Shown: positions 18,897 through 28,916 of the stretch, piece after piece
Layout: the number at the start of each line of letters is the position of its first letter
How positions within the stretch are numbered: position 1 is the stretch's first letter
Assembly: GCF_010093225.1 (NCBI RefSeq)
Contig: NZ_PDWM01000013.1
Span: 1-64,000 of the forward strand
Source: Pseudoxanthomonas koreensis
GTDB taxonomy: Bacteria; Pseudomonadota; Gammaproteobacteria; Xanthomonadales; Xanthomonadaceae
Length of the DNA: 64,000 bases
Reading direction: 5' to 3'
Notes under the pieces: model-generated
Told to the model about the DNA's origin: nothing
Databases searched by the model: none
What the model saw: the letters and a program-made list of their open reading frames with translations, nothing else
Made by a program: the position numbers and the translations under genes

Positions 18897-19529
18897 TCAG
18901 GAACGGGAGACGGGGGGCGCGAAGGCGCGCAGGAAGCTGTCGACCGCGAACTCCGCCCACCTTGCCTGCCGGGGGGTGTCGTCGCGGTGAGGAACCAGGA
19001 AGCGCTGCCGGTCGAAATCCAGGCCGGTGATCATGCCTAGCAGCAGCTCGGCCGCGGAGTGCGGATCGTCATGGCGCAGCAGGCCGCGACGCATGGCCTG
19101 CTGCAGCCACGCGGCGAGCCGTTCCTGCAGGCCGGCGACCCAGATCGCGTACAGGCCGCGCACCTCGTCCGGGAACTGGCAGGCCTGCGCGGTGACCAGC
19201 CGCGCGGTGCCGATCGTGCCGGGCGCGGACAACCGCTCCAGGTGTTCGCTGGCGAACGCCACCAGGGTGGAACGCAGCGTTGCGGCGTCGGGCTGGCCTG
19301 CCAGCGGCGTGGAATTGCTGGCTTCCTCGCTCATCACCTGCAGCAGCAGCGCCGGCTTGGATCCGTAGCGGGCGTACAGGGTCTGTTTCGAGCAGCCGGC
19401 GCGCGCGGCGACGGCGTCCATGCTGATCTGCACGCCCTGCTCGCGCACCAGTTCACGCACGGCCCGGCGCACCCGCTGGTGGCGGGCGTCGACGGCCGGT
19501 CGCGGAGCGGGCGCGGTATGGGATTCCAT
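18897..19529 (-). CDS. TetR-family repressor of the RND operon
   Basis: The 210-residue protein has an N-terminal TetR helix-turn-helix (RHQRVRRAVRELVREQGVQISMDAVAARAGCSKQTLYARYGSK; spread over about 15-60) and an all-helical ligand-binding C domain. It is the first gene of a minus-strand operon, 20 bases before the adaptor gene, and a clear inverted repeat overlaps its promoter, so it probably represses itself and the pump. ATG 19529 is chosen because the upstream frame crosses the operator. Confidence 0.9.
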   Translation of the reverse strand: MESHTAPAPRPAVDARHQRVRRAVRELVREQGVQISMDAVAARAGCSKQTLYARYGSKPALLLQVMSEEASNSTPLAGQPDAATLRSTLVAFASEHLERLSAPGTIGTARLVTAQACQFPDEVRGLYAIWVAGLQERLAAWLQQAMRRGLLRHDDPHSAAELLLGMITGLDFDRQRFLVPHRDDTPRQARWAEFAVDSFLRAFAPPVSRS

Positions 19530-19534
19530 GAGGA

Positions 19535-19583
19535 AATGGACTATACCGTCCAGTTTACTAATTTGGAAGAGGCTGTTTCTGCC
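19535..19583 (-). promoter_or_regulatory. TetR operator and promoter of the RND operon
   Basis: On the + strand TGGAC (19538-19542) and GTCCA (19549-19553) form an inverted repeat with 6 bases between, flanked by AAA/GTTT. Read on the minus strand, TATAGT (-10) lies inside it, 17 bases after TTCCAA (weak -35). Repressor binding would cover the -10. The start site would fall a few bases before the ATG, giving a very short leader. Placement of the boxes is inference. Confidence 0.6.
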
Positions 19584-19654
19584 GTGCCGCAGCAAGGAAG
19601 TGCTTGCGTACGCGGCTACAATCTGCGCACCTACTTCCGCGGAGTTCCCGTTCC

Positions 19655-22600
19655 ATGAAATCCACGTCACCAGGCGGCAAACGCACGGCCAAGACCGCTC
19701 CCGCCAGCAGCGTCGCCAGGCAGAAGAAGGCGGTCGCCGCCGAGGCTGTCGAGTCCGCCGCGCGCACCACGCTCGAAGCGGTGTACGCCGCCGCGCGCCC
19801 GCGGGTGCCAGCGGCGCGCCAAGCCGAGCTGCAGGAGTTCCTGGCCGATTTCTACCGCCGCCTGGAAGACGACGAGTTCCCGCAGCATCCGGCCCAGGCC
19901 TGGGCGGCGATCGGCGTGGACATGCTCGAGTTCGCGCGCCGGCGCAAGCCCGGCAGCGCCAACGTGCGCGTGTTCAATCCCACGCTGAAGGACAACGGCT
20001 GGGAGTCGGCCTACACGGTGCTGCAGATCGTCAACGACGACATGCCGTTCCTGGTCGATTCGGTGAGCATGGCCCTGGCCGAGATGGGCGTGGGCGTGCA
20101 CGTGCTCGGCCATCCGCTGGTGCGCATCGCCCGTGATGCCTCCGGCAAGCTGCTGTCGGTCGGTGACGGCAAGGCCGAATCGCTGATGCTGCTGGAACTG
20201 GACCGACAGCCGCCGGAAGCGATGCGCCGGATCGAACAGCGCATCGCCGAAGTGCTGGCCGAGGTCCGCGGCGTGGTCGGCGACTGGGCGCAGATGCGCG
20301 AGCGCATGCAGGTGCTGGCCGACGACCTGGCCACCCGGCGCATGCCGGTCGACGACACCGGCCGGCGCGAGGCGCAGGAGTTCCTGCGCTGGGCGGCCAA
20401 CGACCATTTCATCCTCTACGGCTACCGCGAGTACAAGGTGGTCAGGCAGGGCGGCGAATCGGTGCTGGCGCCGGTCGAGGGTTCGGGCCTGGGCCTGATG
20501 CGCCACGGCGACGGCGCGCCGCCGCGTCCGGTGAAGACCCTGGCCGCGCACGGCCTGAACGAGTCCGGCGCCAGCGACGTGCTGGTCCTGACCAAGACCA
20601 CCGGCCGCTCGCGGATCCACCGCAAGGGCTACATGGACTACATCGGCGTGCTCGAGTTCGACGCCAGCGGCAGCATCACCGGCGAGCAGCGCTTCCTCGG
20701 CATGTACACCTCCAGCGCCTACAACCGCCGGCCCTGGGAGATCCCGCTGGTGCGCGAGCGCTACGAGCACGTCATGCGCCGCAGCGGCCTGTCGCCGAAC
20801 AGCCACAGCGGCAAGGCGCTGCGCCACATCCTGGAAACGCTGCCGCGCGAGGAGCTGTTCCAGGCCAGTGAGGACGAGCTGTACCGCACCGCCACCGGCG
20901 TGCTGGGCCTGCAGGAGCGGGTGCGCAGCCGCCTGTTCCTGCGCCGCGACCGCTATGGCCGCTTCTTCTCGGCGCTGGTCTACATCCCGCGCGAGCGTTT
21001 CAACACCGACGTGCGCCTGCGCATCGAGACGCTGCTCAAGGACGCGCTGCAGGGCGAGCAGGTCGATTCCAGCGTGGTCCTGGGGCAGTCGCCGCTGGCC
21101 CAGCTGCACCTGATCGTGCGCCCGCGCGGCAGTGCCGCCGCCGAACTGGACACCACCGGGCTCGAGCGGCGCCTGGCGCACCTGCTGCGCAACTGGCAGG
21201 ACGACCTGCGCGAACTGCTGATCGCCCGCCACGGCGAAGCCGAGGGCCTGCGCCTGGCCAGCGTGTTCGGGCGCGCGCTCCCGGCCGGCTACATCGAGGA
21301 CATCTCGCCGGAACTGGCCGCCAACGACGTCGAGCAGCTCGCCGCGCTCACCGGCCCGGACGACCTGCGCCTGAGCCTGCACGCGGTCGCGCGCGAGGGC
21401 ACCGCCGGCCTGCGCCTGAAGCTGTACCGCCAGCACGACGACATCCCGCTGTCGGACGTGCTGCCGCTGATGGAGAACATGGGCCTGCGGGTCATCTCCG
21501 AGCATCCGTACCGGCTGCAGGCCAGCCTGCCTGACGGCGGCAGCCAGCCGATCTACATCCAGGACTTCGAGGTCGAGCCCGCCACCGGCGGCAACGTCGA
21601 CGTGGCCCGCCTGGCGCCGCTGTTCGAACAGGCCTTCGCCGCGGCCTGGTCCGGCCGGGCCGAGAACGACGGCCTCAACCGCCTGGTCCTGGCCGCCGGC
21701 CTGGACTGGCGCCAGGTCTCGCTGCTTCGCGGCTACTGGAAGTACCTGCTGCAGACCGGCGTGCCGTTCTCGCAGAACTACGTCGAGGAAACCCTGGGCC
21801 GCTACCCGCTGCTGGCGCGGCTGCTGGTGGAGCTGTTCGAGGCGCGCTTCCACCCGGCCACCGGCAAGGAGTCGCGTGCCGAGGTGCTGGCCGGGCAGCA
21901 GCGCCTGGTCGAGCAGCTGCGCGTGCTGGCTGCCGGCGACGAGAACGTGGTCAAGGTCCTGCAGGACGTCGTCGACGCGCGCAGCGCGGACCGCGGCGTG
22001 CAGGAAGGCGCCGCCCGCGGCGCCCTGCTGAAGCTGCTCGACCGGGTCGGCAACCTGGACGACGACCGCATCCTGCGCGGCTTCATCGGCGCGATCGATG
22101 CGACCCTGCGCACCAGCTATTTCCAGGTCGGCGCCGGCGGCGAGCCGGGCCACTGCATCAGCTTCAAGTTCGACCCGGCCCAGGTGCCGGACATGCCCAA
22201 GCCGCGCCCGTACCGCGAGATCTTCGTCTACGGCCCGCGCGTTGAAGGCGTGCACCTGCGCTTCGGCCCGGTCGCCCGCGGCGGCCTGCGCTGGTCCGAC
22301 CGTCGCGAGGATTTCCGCACCGAGGTGCTGGGCCTGGTCAAGGCGCAGATGGTGAAGAACACGGTGATCGTGCCGGTCGGCGCCAAGGGCGGCTTCATCG
22401 TCAAGCAGCCGCCGGCAGGCGGCGATCGCGATGCGATCCAGGCCGAGGGCGTGGCCTGCTACAAGCTGTTCATCCAGGGCCTGCTGGACATCACCGACAA
22501 CATCGTCGGCGGCAAGATGGTGCCACCGGACGATGTCGTCCGCCATGACCAGGACGATCCGTACCTGGTGGTCGCCGCCGACAAGGGCACGGCCACGTTC

Positions 22601-24673
22601 TCCGACATCGCCAACGGCCTGGCGCTCGCGCATGGCTTCTGGATGGGCGACGCCTTCGCTTCGGGCGGCTCGGTGGGCTACGACCACAAGGGCATGGGCA
22701 TCACCGCCCGCGGTGCGTGGGAGTCGGTGAAGCGCCACTTCCGCGCCCTGGGCCGCGACTGCCAGAGCGAGGACTTCACCTGCGCCGGTATCGGCGACAT
22801 GTCCGGCGATGTGTTCGGCAACGGCATGCTGCTGTCCAGGCACATCCGCCTGGTGGCCGCGTTCGACCACCGCCACATCTTCCTCGACCCGGATCCGGAC
22901 GCGGCGCGTTCGTTCGCCGAGCGCGAGCGCCTGTTCAAGCTGCCGCGCTCGAGCTGGGCCGACTACGACGTGAAATTGATCAGCAAGGGCGGCGGCGTGC
23001 ATCCGCGCAGCGCCAAGGCGATCGAGATCACTCCGCAGGTGCGCGCGGTGCTGGGCCTGGACGAGGCGGTGAAGTCGCTGCCGCCCAACGAGCTGATGTC
23101 GGCGATCCTGAAGGCGCCGGTGGACCTGATCTGGAACGGCGGCATCGGCACCTACGTCAAGGCCGCCAGCGAGCAGCATTCCGACGTCGGCGACCGCGCC
23201 AACAACGGCCTGCGCGTCAACGGTGGCCAGATGCGCTGCCGGATCGTGGGCGAGGGCGGCAACCTGGGCATGACCCAGCTGGGCCGGATCGAGGCCGCGC
23301 ACGCCGGCGTCCTGCTCAACACCGACTTCATCGACAACTCCGCCGGCGTGGACACCTCCGACCACGAGGTGAACATCAAGATCCTGCTCAACGGCGTGGT
23401 CGCGCAGAAGAAGCTGGCCCTGCCGGCGCGCAACAAGCTGCTGGCCTCGATGACCGACGAGGTCGCGCGGCTGGTGCTGCTGGACAACTACCGGCAGAAC
23501 CAGGCCATCAGCCTGATGGAGCGGATGAGCGCCAAGCGGCTGGGTTCCAAGCAGCACTTCATCCGCACCCTGGAAGGGCAGGGCCTGCTCGACCGGCAGA
23601 TCGAGTTCCTGCCGTCGGACGCCGAGCTGTCGGCGCGCAAGGCCCGCGGCCAGGGCATGACCCGGCCGGAGCTGGCGGTGCTGCTGTCGTACTCCAAGCT
23701 GGTCGCGTTCCAGCAGCTGCTGGATTCGGACATCCCCGAGGACCCGTACCTGTCCAAGGAACTGCAGCGTTACTTCCCGGTGCCGCTGCAGAAGAAGTAC
23801 GCCGACGAGATGGAGCGGCACCGCCTGAAGCGCGAGATCATCGCCACCGCGGTGACCAACGCCACCATCAACCGGATGGGCGCGACCTTCCTGCTGCGCA
23901 TGCAGGAGGACACCGGCCGCAGCCCGGCCGAGGTGGCCAAGGCCTACACGATCAGCCGCGAGACCCTGGACGCGCGGATGCTGTGGGCGCAGATCGACGC
24001 GCTCGACGGCAAGCTGCCGGAGGCCGCGCAGATCGACGCCCTGCAGGTGATCTGGGACCTGCAGCGCTCGTTCGTGCGCTGGCTGCTCAACCGGCCCGGG
24101 GCGATGCCGAGCATCACCAATGCGGTGGAGCGCTACCGCGAGCCGTTCCACGGCATCCGCGAAGCCTCGGGCGTGCTGCCCGATTCGCAGCGGCCGGCCT
24201 ACGAGGCGGCGCTGCGCGAGTGGCGCGACAAGGGCATGCCGCCGAAGCTGGCCCAGCAGCTCTCCGAGCTGCCGTACCTGGCGCCGGCATTCGACATCAT
24301 CGAACTGGCGCGCTCGCGCAAGCTCAAGCCGGTGGACGTCTCGCGCGTGCACTTCCGCCTGGGCGACGCGCTGGGGCTGCCGTGGCTGTTCGAGCAGATC
24401 GACGCGCTGGCGGTGGAAGGCCGCTGGCACGCCGTCGCCCGCGGGGTGATGCGCGACGAACTGGCCGCGCACCACCGGGTGCTGGCCGGCCACGCGATGT
24501 CGCAGCCGGGCGCCGACCCCGATGCGAAGGTGCAGCACTGGCTGCAGCGCGACGATGCGGCGCTGCGCTTCACCCTGGGCATGCTGGCCGAACTGTCGAC
24601 CCAGCGGACCCTGGACTATCCGACGCTGTCGGTGGCGGTGCAGAAGCTGGGCCAGCTGGCCGCGCGCGGCTGA
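19655..24673 (+). CDS. gdhB: NAD-specific glutamate dehydrogenase, large (180-kDa) type
   Basis: The 1672-residue product matches the L_180 class of NAD-dependent glutamate dehydrogenases (Bac_GDH family, about 1600 residues), which deaminate glutamate to 2-oxoglutarate and ammonia for catabolism. Features: long N-terminal region with ACT-like folds, catalytic core with RGGLRWSDRREDFRTEVLGLVKAQ and PVGAKGGFIVK (about 880-915), nucleotide-binding region with GNGMLLS and GGIGTYVKA, and a helical C-terminal extension. The first ~35 residues are Lys/Ala-rich. ATG at 19655 follows the divergent TetR promoter region. Identity is firm; the symbol follows common usage for this class. Confidence 0.95.
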   Translation: MKSTSPGGKRTAKTAPASSVARQKKAVAAEAVESAARTTLEAVYAAARPRVPAARQAELQEFLADFYRRLEDDEFPQHPAQAWAAIGVDMLEFARRRKPGSANVRVFNPTLKDNGWESAYTVLQIVNDDMPFLVDSVSMALAEMGVGVHVLGHPLVRIARDASGKLLSVGDGKAESLMLLELDRQPPEAMRRIEQRIAEVLAEVRGVVGDWAQMRERMQVLADDLATRRMPVDDTGRREAQEFLRWAANDHFILYGYREYKVVRQGGESVLAPVEGSGLGLMRHGDGAPPRPVKTLAAHGLNESGASDVLVLTKTTGRSRIHRKGYMDYIGVLEFDASGSITGEQRFLGMYTSSAYNRRPWEIPLVRERYEHVMRRSGLSPNSHSGKALRHILETLPREELFQASEDELYRTATGVLGLQERVRSRLFLRRDRYGRFFSALVYIPRERFNTDVRLRIETLLKDALQGEQVDSSVVLGQSPLAQLHLIVRPRGSAAAELDTTGLERRLAHLLRNWQDDLRELLIARHGEAEGLRLASVFGRALPAGYIEDISPELAANDVEQLAALTGPDDLRLSLHAVAREGTAGLRLKLYRQHDDIPLSDVLPLMENMGLRVISEHPYRLQASLPDGGSQPIYIQDFEVEPATGGNVDVARLAPLFEQAFAAAWSGRAENDGLNRLVLAAGLDWRQVSLLRGYWKYLLQTGVPFSQNYVEETLGRYPLLARLLVELFEARFHPATGKESRAEVLAGQQRLVEQLRVLAAGDENVVKVLQDVVDARSADRGVQEGAARGALLKLLDRVGNLDDDRILRGFIGAIDATLRTSYFQVGAGGEPGHCISFKFDPAQVPDMPKPRPYREIFVYGPRVEGVHLRFGPVARGGLRWSDRREDFRTEVLGLVKAQMVKNTVIVPVGAKGGFIVKQPPAGGDRDAIQAEGVACYKLFIQGLLDITDNIVGGKMVPPDDVVRHDQDDPYLVVAADKGTATFSDIANGLALAHGFWMGDAFASGGSVGYDHKGMGITARGAWESVKRHFRALGRDCQSEDFTCAGIGDMSGDVFGNGMLLSRHIRLVAAFDHRHIFLDPDPDAARSFAERERLFKLPRSSWADYDVKLISKGGGVHPRSAKAIEITPQVRAVLGLDEAVKSLPPNELMSAILKAPVDLIWNGGIGTYVKAASEQHSDVGDRANNGLRVNGGQMRCRIVGEGGNLGMTQLGRIEAAHAGVLLNTDFIDNSAGVDTSDHEVNIKILLNGVVAQKKLALPARNKLLASMTDEVARLVLLDNYRQNQAISLMERMSAKRLGSKQHFIRTLEGQGLLDRQIEFLPSDAELSARKARGQGMTRPELAVLLSYSKLVAFQQLLDSDIPEDPYLSKELQRYFPVPLQKKYADEMERHRLKREIIATAVTNATINRMGATFLLRMQEDTGRSPAEVAKAYTISRETLDARMLWAQIDALDGKLPEAAQIDALQVIWDLQRSFVRWLLNRPGAMPSITNAVERYREPFHGIREASGVLPDSQRPAYEAALREWRDKGMPPKLAQQLSELPYLAPAFDIIELARSRKLKPVDVSRVHFRLGDALGLPWLFEQIDALAVEGRWHAVARGVMRDELAAHHRVLAGHAMSQPGADPDAKVQHWLQRDDAALRFTLGMLAELSTQRTLDYPTLSVAVQKLGQLAARG

Positions 24674-24769
24674 CGTGGAAAGGGATGCCGGCCAACCGCC
24701 GGCATCCCTCCGTCCGCACATCGTGAACCCGGGGGCGGTATCCTCGCGGGCGTCCGCATGGAGACCCCG

Positions 24770-25540
24770 ATGAGCGCCAGCCCACGCATCGCCTTCCTGG
24801 CCAGTGCCGCGCCCAACGCCCAGCAGGCGCTGGAGACCATGGTCGCGCGCCACGGCCAGCACCCGCCGGAAGAGGCGGACGTGATCTGCTCCCTGGGTGG
24901 CGACGGCTTCATGCTGCAGACCCTCCACCGGCATGGCGGCCTGGGCAAGCCGGTATACGGGATGAAGCTGGGTACGGTCGGCTTCCTGATGAACCACTAC
25001 AACGCCGAACAGCTGCTCGAGCGCATCGCCGGCGCCGAGCCGGCCAAGCTGCGGCCGCTGGAAATGGTCGCGCAGACCGAGTCGGGCGGCAGCACCGGTT
25101 CGCTGGCCTACAACGAGGTGTCGCTACTGCGACAGACGCGGCAGGCCGCGCACATCCGCATCGGCCTGAACGGCCAGACCCGGCTGGACGAACTGATCTG
25201 CGACGGGGTGATGGTGGCCACGCCGGCCGGCAGCACCGCCTACAACTTCTCCGCGCACGGGCCGATCCTGCCGCTGGGCTCGCACACCATCGCGCTGACC
25301 CCGATTGCCGCGTTCCGCCCGCGCCGCTGGCGTGGCGCGACCCTCAAGGCCGACCCCGAGATCCGCTTCGAGGGGCTGGATCCCTACAAGCGCCCGGTCA
25401 GCGTCACCGCCGATTCGCACGAGACCCGCGACGTGGTGGAGGTGGTGATCCGCGAGTCCACCGACCGTACCGTCACCCTGCTGTTCGACCCCGAGCACAA
25501 CCTCGAGGAACGTATCCTCAGCGAGCAATTCGTGGTATGA
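24770..25540 (+). CDS. nadK: NAD kinase
   Basis: The 256-residue protein phosphorylates NAD+ to NADP+. The family motif [11 protein letters not shown], the YNEVSL segment and the glycine-rich [17 protein letters not shown] stretch are all present. Slightly short for the family (about 290) but typical of the short gammaproteobacterial/xanthomonad form lacking an N-terminal extension. ATG 24770 is favoured by GGAG six bases upstream; an in-frame ATG at 24758 would add four residues. Confidence 0.95.
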   Translation: MSASPRIAFLASAAPNAQQALETMVARHGQHPPEEADVICSLGGDGFMLQTLHRHGGLGKPVYGMKLGTVGFLMNHYNAEQLLERIAGAEPAKLRPLEMVAQTESGGSTGSLAYNEVSLLRQTRQAAHIRIGLNGQTRLDELICDGVMVATPAGSTAYNFSAHGPILPLGSHTIALTPIAAFRPRRWRGATLKADPEIRFEGLDPYKRPVSVTADSHETRDVVEVVIRESTDRTVTLLFDPEHNLEERILSEQFVV

Positions 25541-25654
25541 CGAAACCGCCATCCCGCCCGCATGCGGGGCGGCGGGCCGGGTGAAGTGGGCAGTCCTTCC
25601 CGGCCTTTCCAACAATCCCGTGTCGGACGACTACAACGGAAGGGGAGGGGTCCC

Positions 25655-26128
25655 GTGAAGTTGCGGTTTCTGCTGCTTCTGTGCGCCTTGCCGGCGCAGG
25701 CGGAAGCGTCGTGTGGTTTCGCCGGAAACATGACGCCGTTCCAGGCCGACACCTCGGTGCTGGTCGACAACGTGCTCGTCCCTGCACCGGAGGTCGAATC
25801 GGCCAGCGTGGTCCGCGGTGCCGGCGGTGGCGCCAGCTGCGATGCGCTGGGCTTCCTCTCGGTCGAGATCAGGTGGCCGCGCGGCAGCGACTACGACCTG
25901 GACGAGGTCGGCTTCGAATACCGGGGGGTGTCCGGCGAGCCGCCGGACGGACTGCTGCCGGCGGGCGTGCTGGTGTCGCCGTCGAACGGCCGACGGGCCG
26001 AGCACCAGTTCCCCTGGCAGGCCCTGCCGCCGGAACAGCAGCAGCCGATCCACCTGGTGCTGGAAGTGCGCGCGGTGACCCGCGACCGCCAGCGCGGCGT
26101 GCCGGCCAGGATCGCGGTCGACCAGTAG
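25655..26128 (+). CDS. Secreted protein of unknown function
   Basis: GTG start after AAGGGGAGGGG. The 157-residue product has a signal peptide (VKLRFLLLLCALPAQAEA) and two cysteines (near residues 20 and 53 of the precursor) that could form a disulfide. I do not recognise the family. The mature part is rich in short beta-prone segments and could be a small immunoglobulin-like or C2-like domain, but that is a guess from pattern alone. It stands between nadK and the 5'-nucleotidase gene with its own spacer. Confidence 0.7.
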   Translation: MKLRFLLLLCALPAQAEASCGFAGNMTPFQADTSVLVDNVLVPAPEVESASVVRGAGGGASCDALGFLSVEIRWPRGSDYDLDEVGFEYRGVSGEPPDGLLPAGVLVSPSNGRRAEHQFPWQALPPEQQQPIHLVLEVRAVTRDRQRGVPARIAVDQ

Positions 26129-26188
26129 CCACCGGCCGGAAGACGCGCGCCGCGCCCGCCACGGCCGTCGTTGCCGGATAATGGCCGC

Positions 26189-27106
26189 ATGACCCGGACC
26201 GACGACACCACCACACGCCTGCTCACCGTCGCGGTGACTTCGCGTGCGCTGTTCGACCTCGAGGAAAGCCATGCGCTCTACGAGAGCGAGGGCGTGGAGG
26301 CGTATGCCGGGTACCAGCGCCGGCTCGAGGACGAAGTGCTCGAGCCGGGCGTCGCCTTCCCGGTCGTGCGCAAGCTGCTGGCGCTGAACCGGCGGCTGCC
26401 CGCGGGCGCGCCGCAGGTCGAGGTGATCCTGCTGTCGCGCAACTCCGCCGATACCGGCCTGCGCATCTTCAATTCGATCCAGCACCACGGCCTGGGCATC
26501 GTCCGCGCGGTGTTCACCGCCGGTGAGCCGACCTGGCCCTACGTGGCGCCGTTCGGTACCGACCTGTTCCTCTCGGCCAATCCCGAGTCGGTGCGGCGCT
26601 CGCTGCAGCACGGAGTGGCAGCGGCGACCATCCTGCCGGCGCGCGCGGCCGACGCGGCGCGCGACCAGCTGCGGATCGCCTTCGACGGCGACGCGGTGAT
26701 CTTCGGCGACGAGAGCGAGCGGATCTCGCGCGAGCAGGGCGTGGGGGCGTTCGGGCTGCACGAGCACGAGCGTGCGCACGAGCCGCTGTCGGGCGGGCCG
26801 TTCCGCGGCTTCCTCTCGGTGCTGCACGAGATGCAGGCGCTGTTCCCACCCGGCGAGGACGCGCCGATCCGCACCGCGCTGGTCACCGCGCGCTCGGCGC
26901 CGGCGCACGAGCGGGTGATCCGCACCCTGCGCGAATGGGGCGTGCGCCTGGACGAGGCGCTGTTCCTCGGCGGCCGCGCCAAGGGGCCGTTCCTGGCCGC
27001 ATTCGGCGCGGACATCTTCTTCGACGATTCGGCGCACAACATCGACAGCGCCCGCCTGCACGTGGCCGCCGGCCATGTGCCGCACGGCGTGGCCAATCCG
27101 GACTGA
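26189..27106 (+). CDS. Cytosolic 5'-nucleotidase (PF06189 type)
   Basis: The 305-residue protein resembles the bacterial 5'-nucleotidase family that hydrolyses nucleoside monophosphates. Segments typical of it are LLTVAVTSRALFDLEESHALYE, VEVILLSRNSADTGLRIFNSI, the IAFDGDAVIFGDESE acidic block (HAD-like phosphatase core) and FLGGRAKGPFLAAFGADIFFDD. No signal peptide. ATG at 26189; a TTG 18 bases earlier is less likely. Confidence 0.88.
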   Translation: MTRTDDTTTRLLTVAVTSRALFDLEESHALYESEGVEAYAGYQRRLEDEVLEPGVAFPVVRKLLALNRRLPAGAPQVEVILLSRNSADTGLRIFNSIQHHGLGIVRAVFTAGEPTWPYVAPFGTDLFLSANPESVRRSLQHGVAAATILPARAADAARDQLRIAFDGDAVIFGDESERISREQGVGAFGLHEHERAHEPLSGGPFRGFLSVLHEMQALFPPGEDAPIRTALVTARSAPAHERVIRTLREWGVRLDEALFLGGRAKGPFLAAFGADIFFDDSAHNIDSARLHVAAGHVPHGVANPD

Positions 27107-27121
27107 CGCCAGCCCGCTGTT

Positions 27122-28387
27122 CTAGCCCGCGTTCCGGTGCAGCCAGTCCGCGGCCGCGCGCCCGGCGCGGCGCCCGCTGGCGAAGCAGGCGGTGAGCAGG
27201 TAGCCGCCGGTAGGTGCCTCCCAATCCAGCATCTCGCCGGCGCAGAAGGTGCCGGGCACGGCGCTGGCCATGAGCGTGGCGTCGTCGAGCGCTTCCAGGC
27301 GCACGCCACCGCCGCTGCTGATCGCCTCGGCCAGCGGGCGCGGACGCAGCAGCCGCAGCGGCAGGCGCTTGAGCGTGGCGGCGACACGATCCATGTCGGC
27401 CAGCGCGGGCGCGTCGAGCACTTCGCGCAGCAGCGCCGCCTTGACGCCTTCCACGCCCGCGTGGCGGCGCAGGTGCTCGGCCAGGCTGCGGCCGTTGCGC
27501 GGCCGTGCCAGGTCGCGCTGCAGCCGGGGCAGGTCGCGGCCCGGCATCAGGTCCAGCCACAGCGTGGTCGTGCCGTCGCGGGCGATCGCATCGCGCAGCG
27601 GCACCGACAGCGCATACACCAGGCTGCCCTCGATGCCGGTGGCGGTGGCCACGCATTCACCCTGCAGCGCATGTTCGCGGCCATCGGCATCGCGCCAGTG
27701 CGCGACCACCGGCTTGAGCGGGGCGCCGGCATGGCGTTCGGCGAAGTGCGCGCTCCAGCCTATGTCGAAGCCGCAGTTGGATGGCTGCAGGTCCGCGACG
27801 TCGATTCCGCGCGCCTGCAGCGCCGCGACCCATGTTCCGTCGGACCCCAGTTGCGGCCAGCTGCCGCCGCCCAGCGCGAGCACGGTCGCGCCTGCGTGCA
27901 GCCGGCGCTCGCCCTCAGGCGTGTCGAAGCGCAGCGCGCCGGCGTCGTCCCAGCCGAGCCAGCGGTGTTGCACATGGAAGCGCACGCCCTGTTCCTTCAG
28001 CCGCCTGACCCAGCCGCGCAGCAGCGGCGCGGCCTTGCGGTCCAGCGGGAACACGCGGTCCGAACTGCCGATGTAGGTGTCCACGCCGAGGCCGCGCGCC
28101 CATTGGCGCAGCGCCTCGGGGCCGAAGTCGTGCAGCCATCCGCCGACCTCCGCCTCGCGCGTGCCATAGCGGCGGGCGAAGCCGGGCATCGGTTCGGCAT
28201 GGGTCAGGTTCAATCCGCCCTTGCCGGCGATCAGGAATTTGCGCCCGCCCGACCCCGTGGCCTCAAACAGGCCCACCTCCACGCCGGCCGCGCGAGCCAC
28301 TTCGGCGGCCATCAGCGCGGCGGGGCCGCCGCCGACGACGGCCAGCCCGGGCAGGTGCGCCGGCGGTGGAGTGGATGCGTTCGCCAT
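27122..28387 (-). CDS. TIGR03862-type FAD-dependent flavoprotein
   Basis: The 421-residue protein has an N-terminal FAD-binding Rossmann motif (LAVVGGGPAALMAAEVARAAG) and GGRKFLIAGKGGLNLTH, the signature of the HI0933-like flavoprotein family. VLALGGGSWPQLGSDG and the C-terminal FCAGEMLDWEAPTGGYLLTA return to the dinucleotide fold. Members are predicted NAD(P)/FAD oxidoreductases without a settled substrate. Convergent with the nucleotidase gene and followed on the same strand by the FKBP gene upstream. Confidence 0.9.
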   Translation of the reverse strand: MANASTPPPAHLPGLAVVGGGPAALMAAEVARAAGVEVGLFEATGSGGRKFLIAGKGGLNLTHAEPMPGFARRYGTREAEVGGWLHDFGPEALRQWARGLGVDTYIGSSDRVFPLDRKAAPLLRGWVRRLKEQGVRFHVQHRWLGWDDAGALRFDTPEGERRLHAGATVLALGGGSWPQLGSDGTWVAALQARGIDVADLQPSNCGFDIGWSAHFAERHAGAPLKPVVAHWRDADGREHALQGECVATATGIEGSLVYALSVPLRDAIARDGTTTLWLDLMPGRDLPRLQRDLARPRNGRSLAEHLRRHAGVEGVKAALLREVLDAPALADMDRVAATLKRLPLRLLRPRPLAEAISSGGGVRLEALDDATLMASAVPGTFCAGEMLDWEAPTGGYLLTACFASGRRAGRAAADWLHRNAG

Positions 28388-28394
28388 GTCCGGC

Positions 28395-28841
28395 TCAGTG
28401 CGGTTTCACGTCCAGCAGCTCGACCTCGAACACCAGCGAGGCGCCGGGCGGGATCACGCCGCCGGCGCCCTTGCGTCCGTAGGCCTGGTCGGCCGGAATC
28501 AGCAGGGTGCGCTGGCCGCCGACCTTCATCCCGGCCACGCCCTCGTCCCAGCCGCGGATCACGCGGCCGGCACCGAGCAGGAAGGTGAACGGTTCGCCGC
28601 GGTCGCGCGAGCTGTCGAACTTCATCCCGCGCTGGTCCGGCGCGCGTTCGTCGTAGATCCAGCCGGTGTAGTGCACGGTCACGTCGCTGCCGCTGGTGGC
28701 GATGGCGCCGCTGCCGGCGCGGGTGTCGATCCGCTCGAGCGCGGCCACGCTGCCGCCGGGCGGCGGGCCGTGGTCGGCCCGGCAGGCGCCGAGCAGGACG
28801 ACGAAGCAGATCAGGCTCAGCAGTGCGGGCAGGCGGCGCAT
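28395..28841 (-). CDS. FKBP-type peptidyl-prolyl isomerase lipoprotein
   Basis: The 148-residue protein has a lipoprotein signal (CFVVLLGAC, Cys20) followed by one complete FKBP domain: VTVHYTGWIYDE, GMKFDSSRDRGEPFTFLLGAGRVIRGWDEGVAGMKVGG, LLIPADQAYG and IPPGASLVFEVELLDV. It should catalyse cis-trans isomerisation of prolyl bonds in periplasmic proteins. Seven bases separate it from the flavoprotein gene downstream, so they are likely cotranscribed. Confidence 0.93.
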   Translation of the reverse strand: MRRLPALLSLICFVVLLGACRADHGPPPGGSVAALERIDTRAGSGAIATSGSDVTVHYTGWIYDERAPDQRGMKFDSSRDRGEPFTFLLGAGRVIRGWDEGVAGMKVGGQRTLLIPADQAYGRKGAGGVIPPGASLVFEVELLDVKPH

Positions 28842-28916
28842 GGCGGCGGGTCCATCGAGGGGCGGCAAGGGTAACCGATGGCGGGCTGCGGCCGGCCGGC
28901 GGCTATCATGCGTGCC

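Noticed and set aside
19667-24997. A very long open frame opposite the NAD-glutamate dehydrogenase gene
   Set aside because: It is the antisense shadow of a real, strongly biased high-G+C gene; its translation is His/Arg/Gln-rich without domains.
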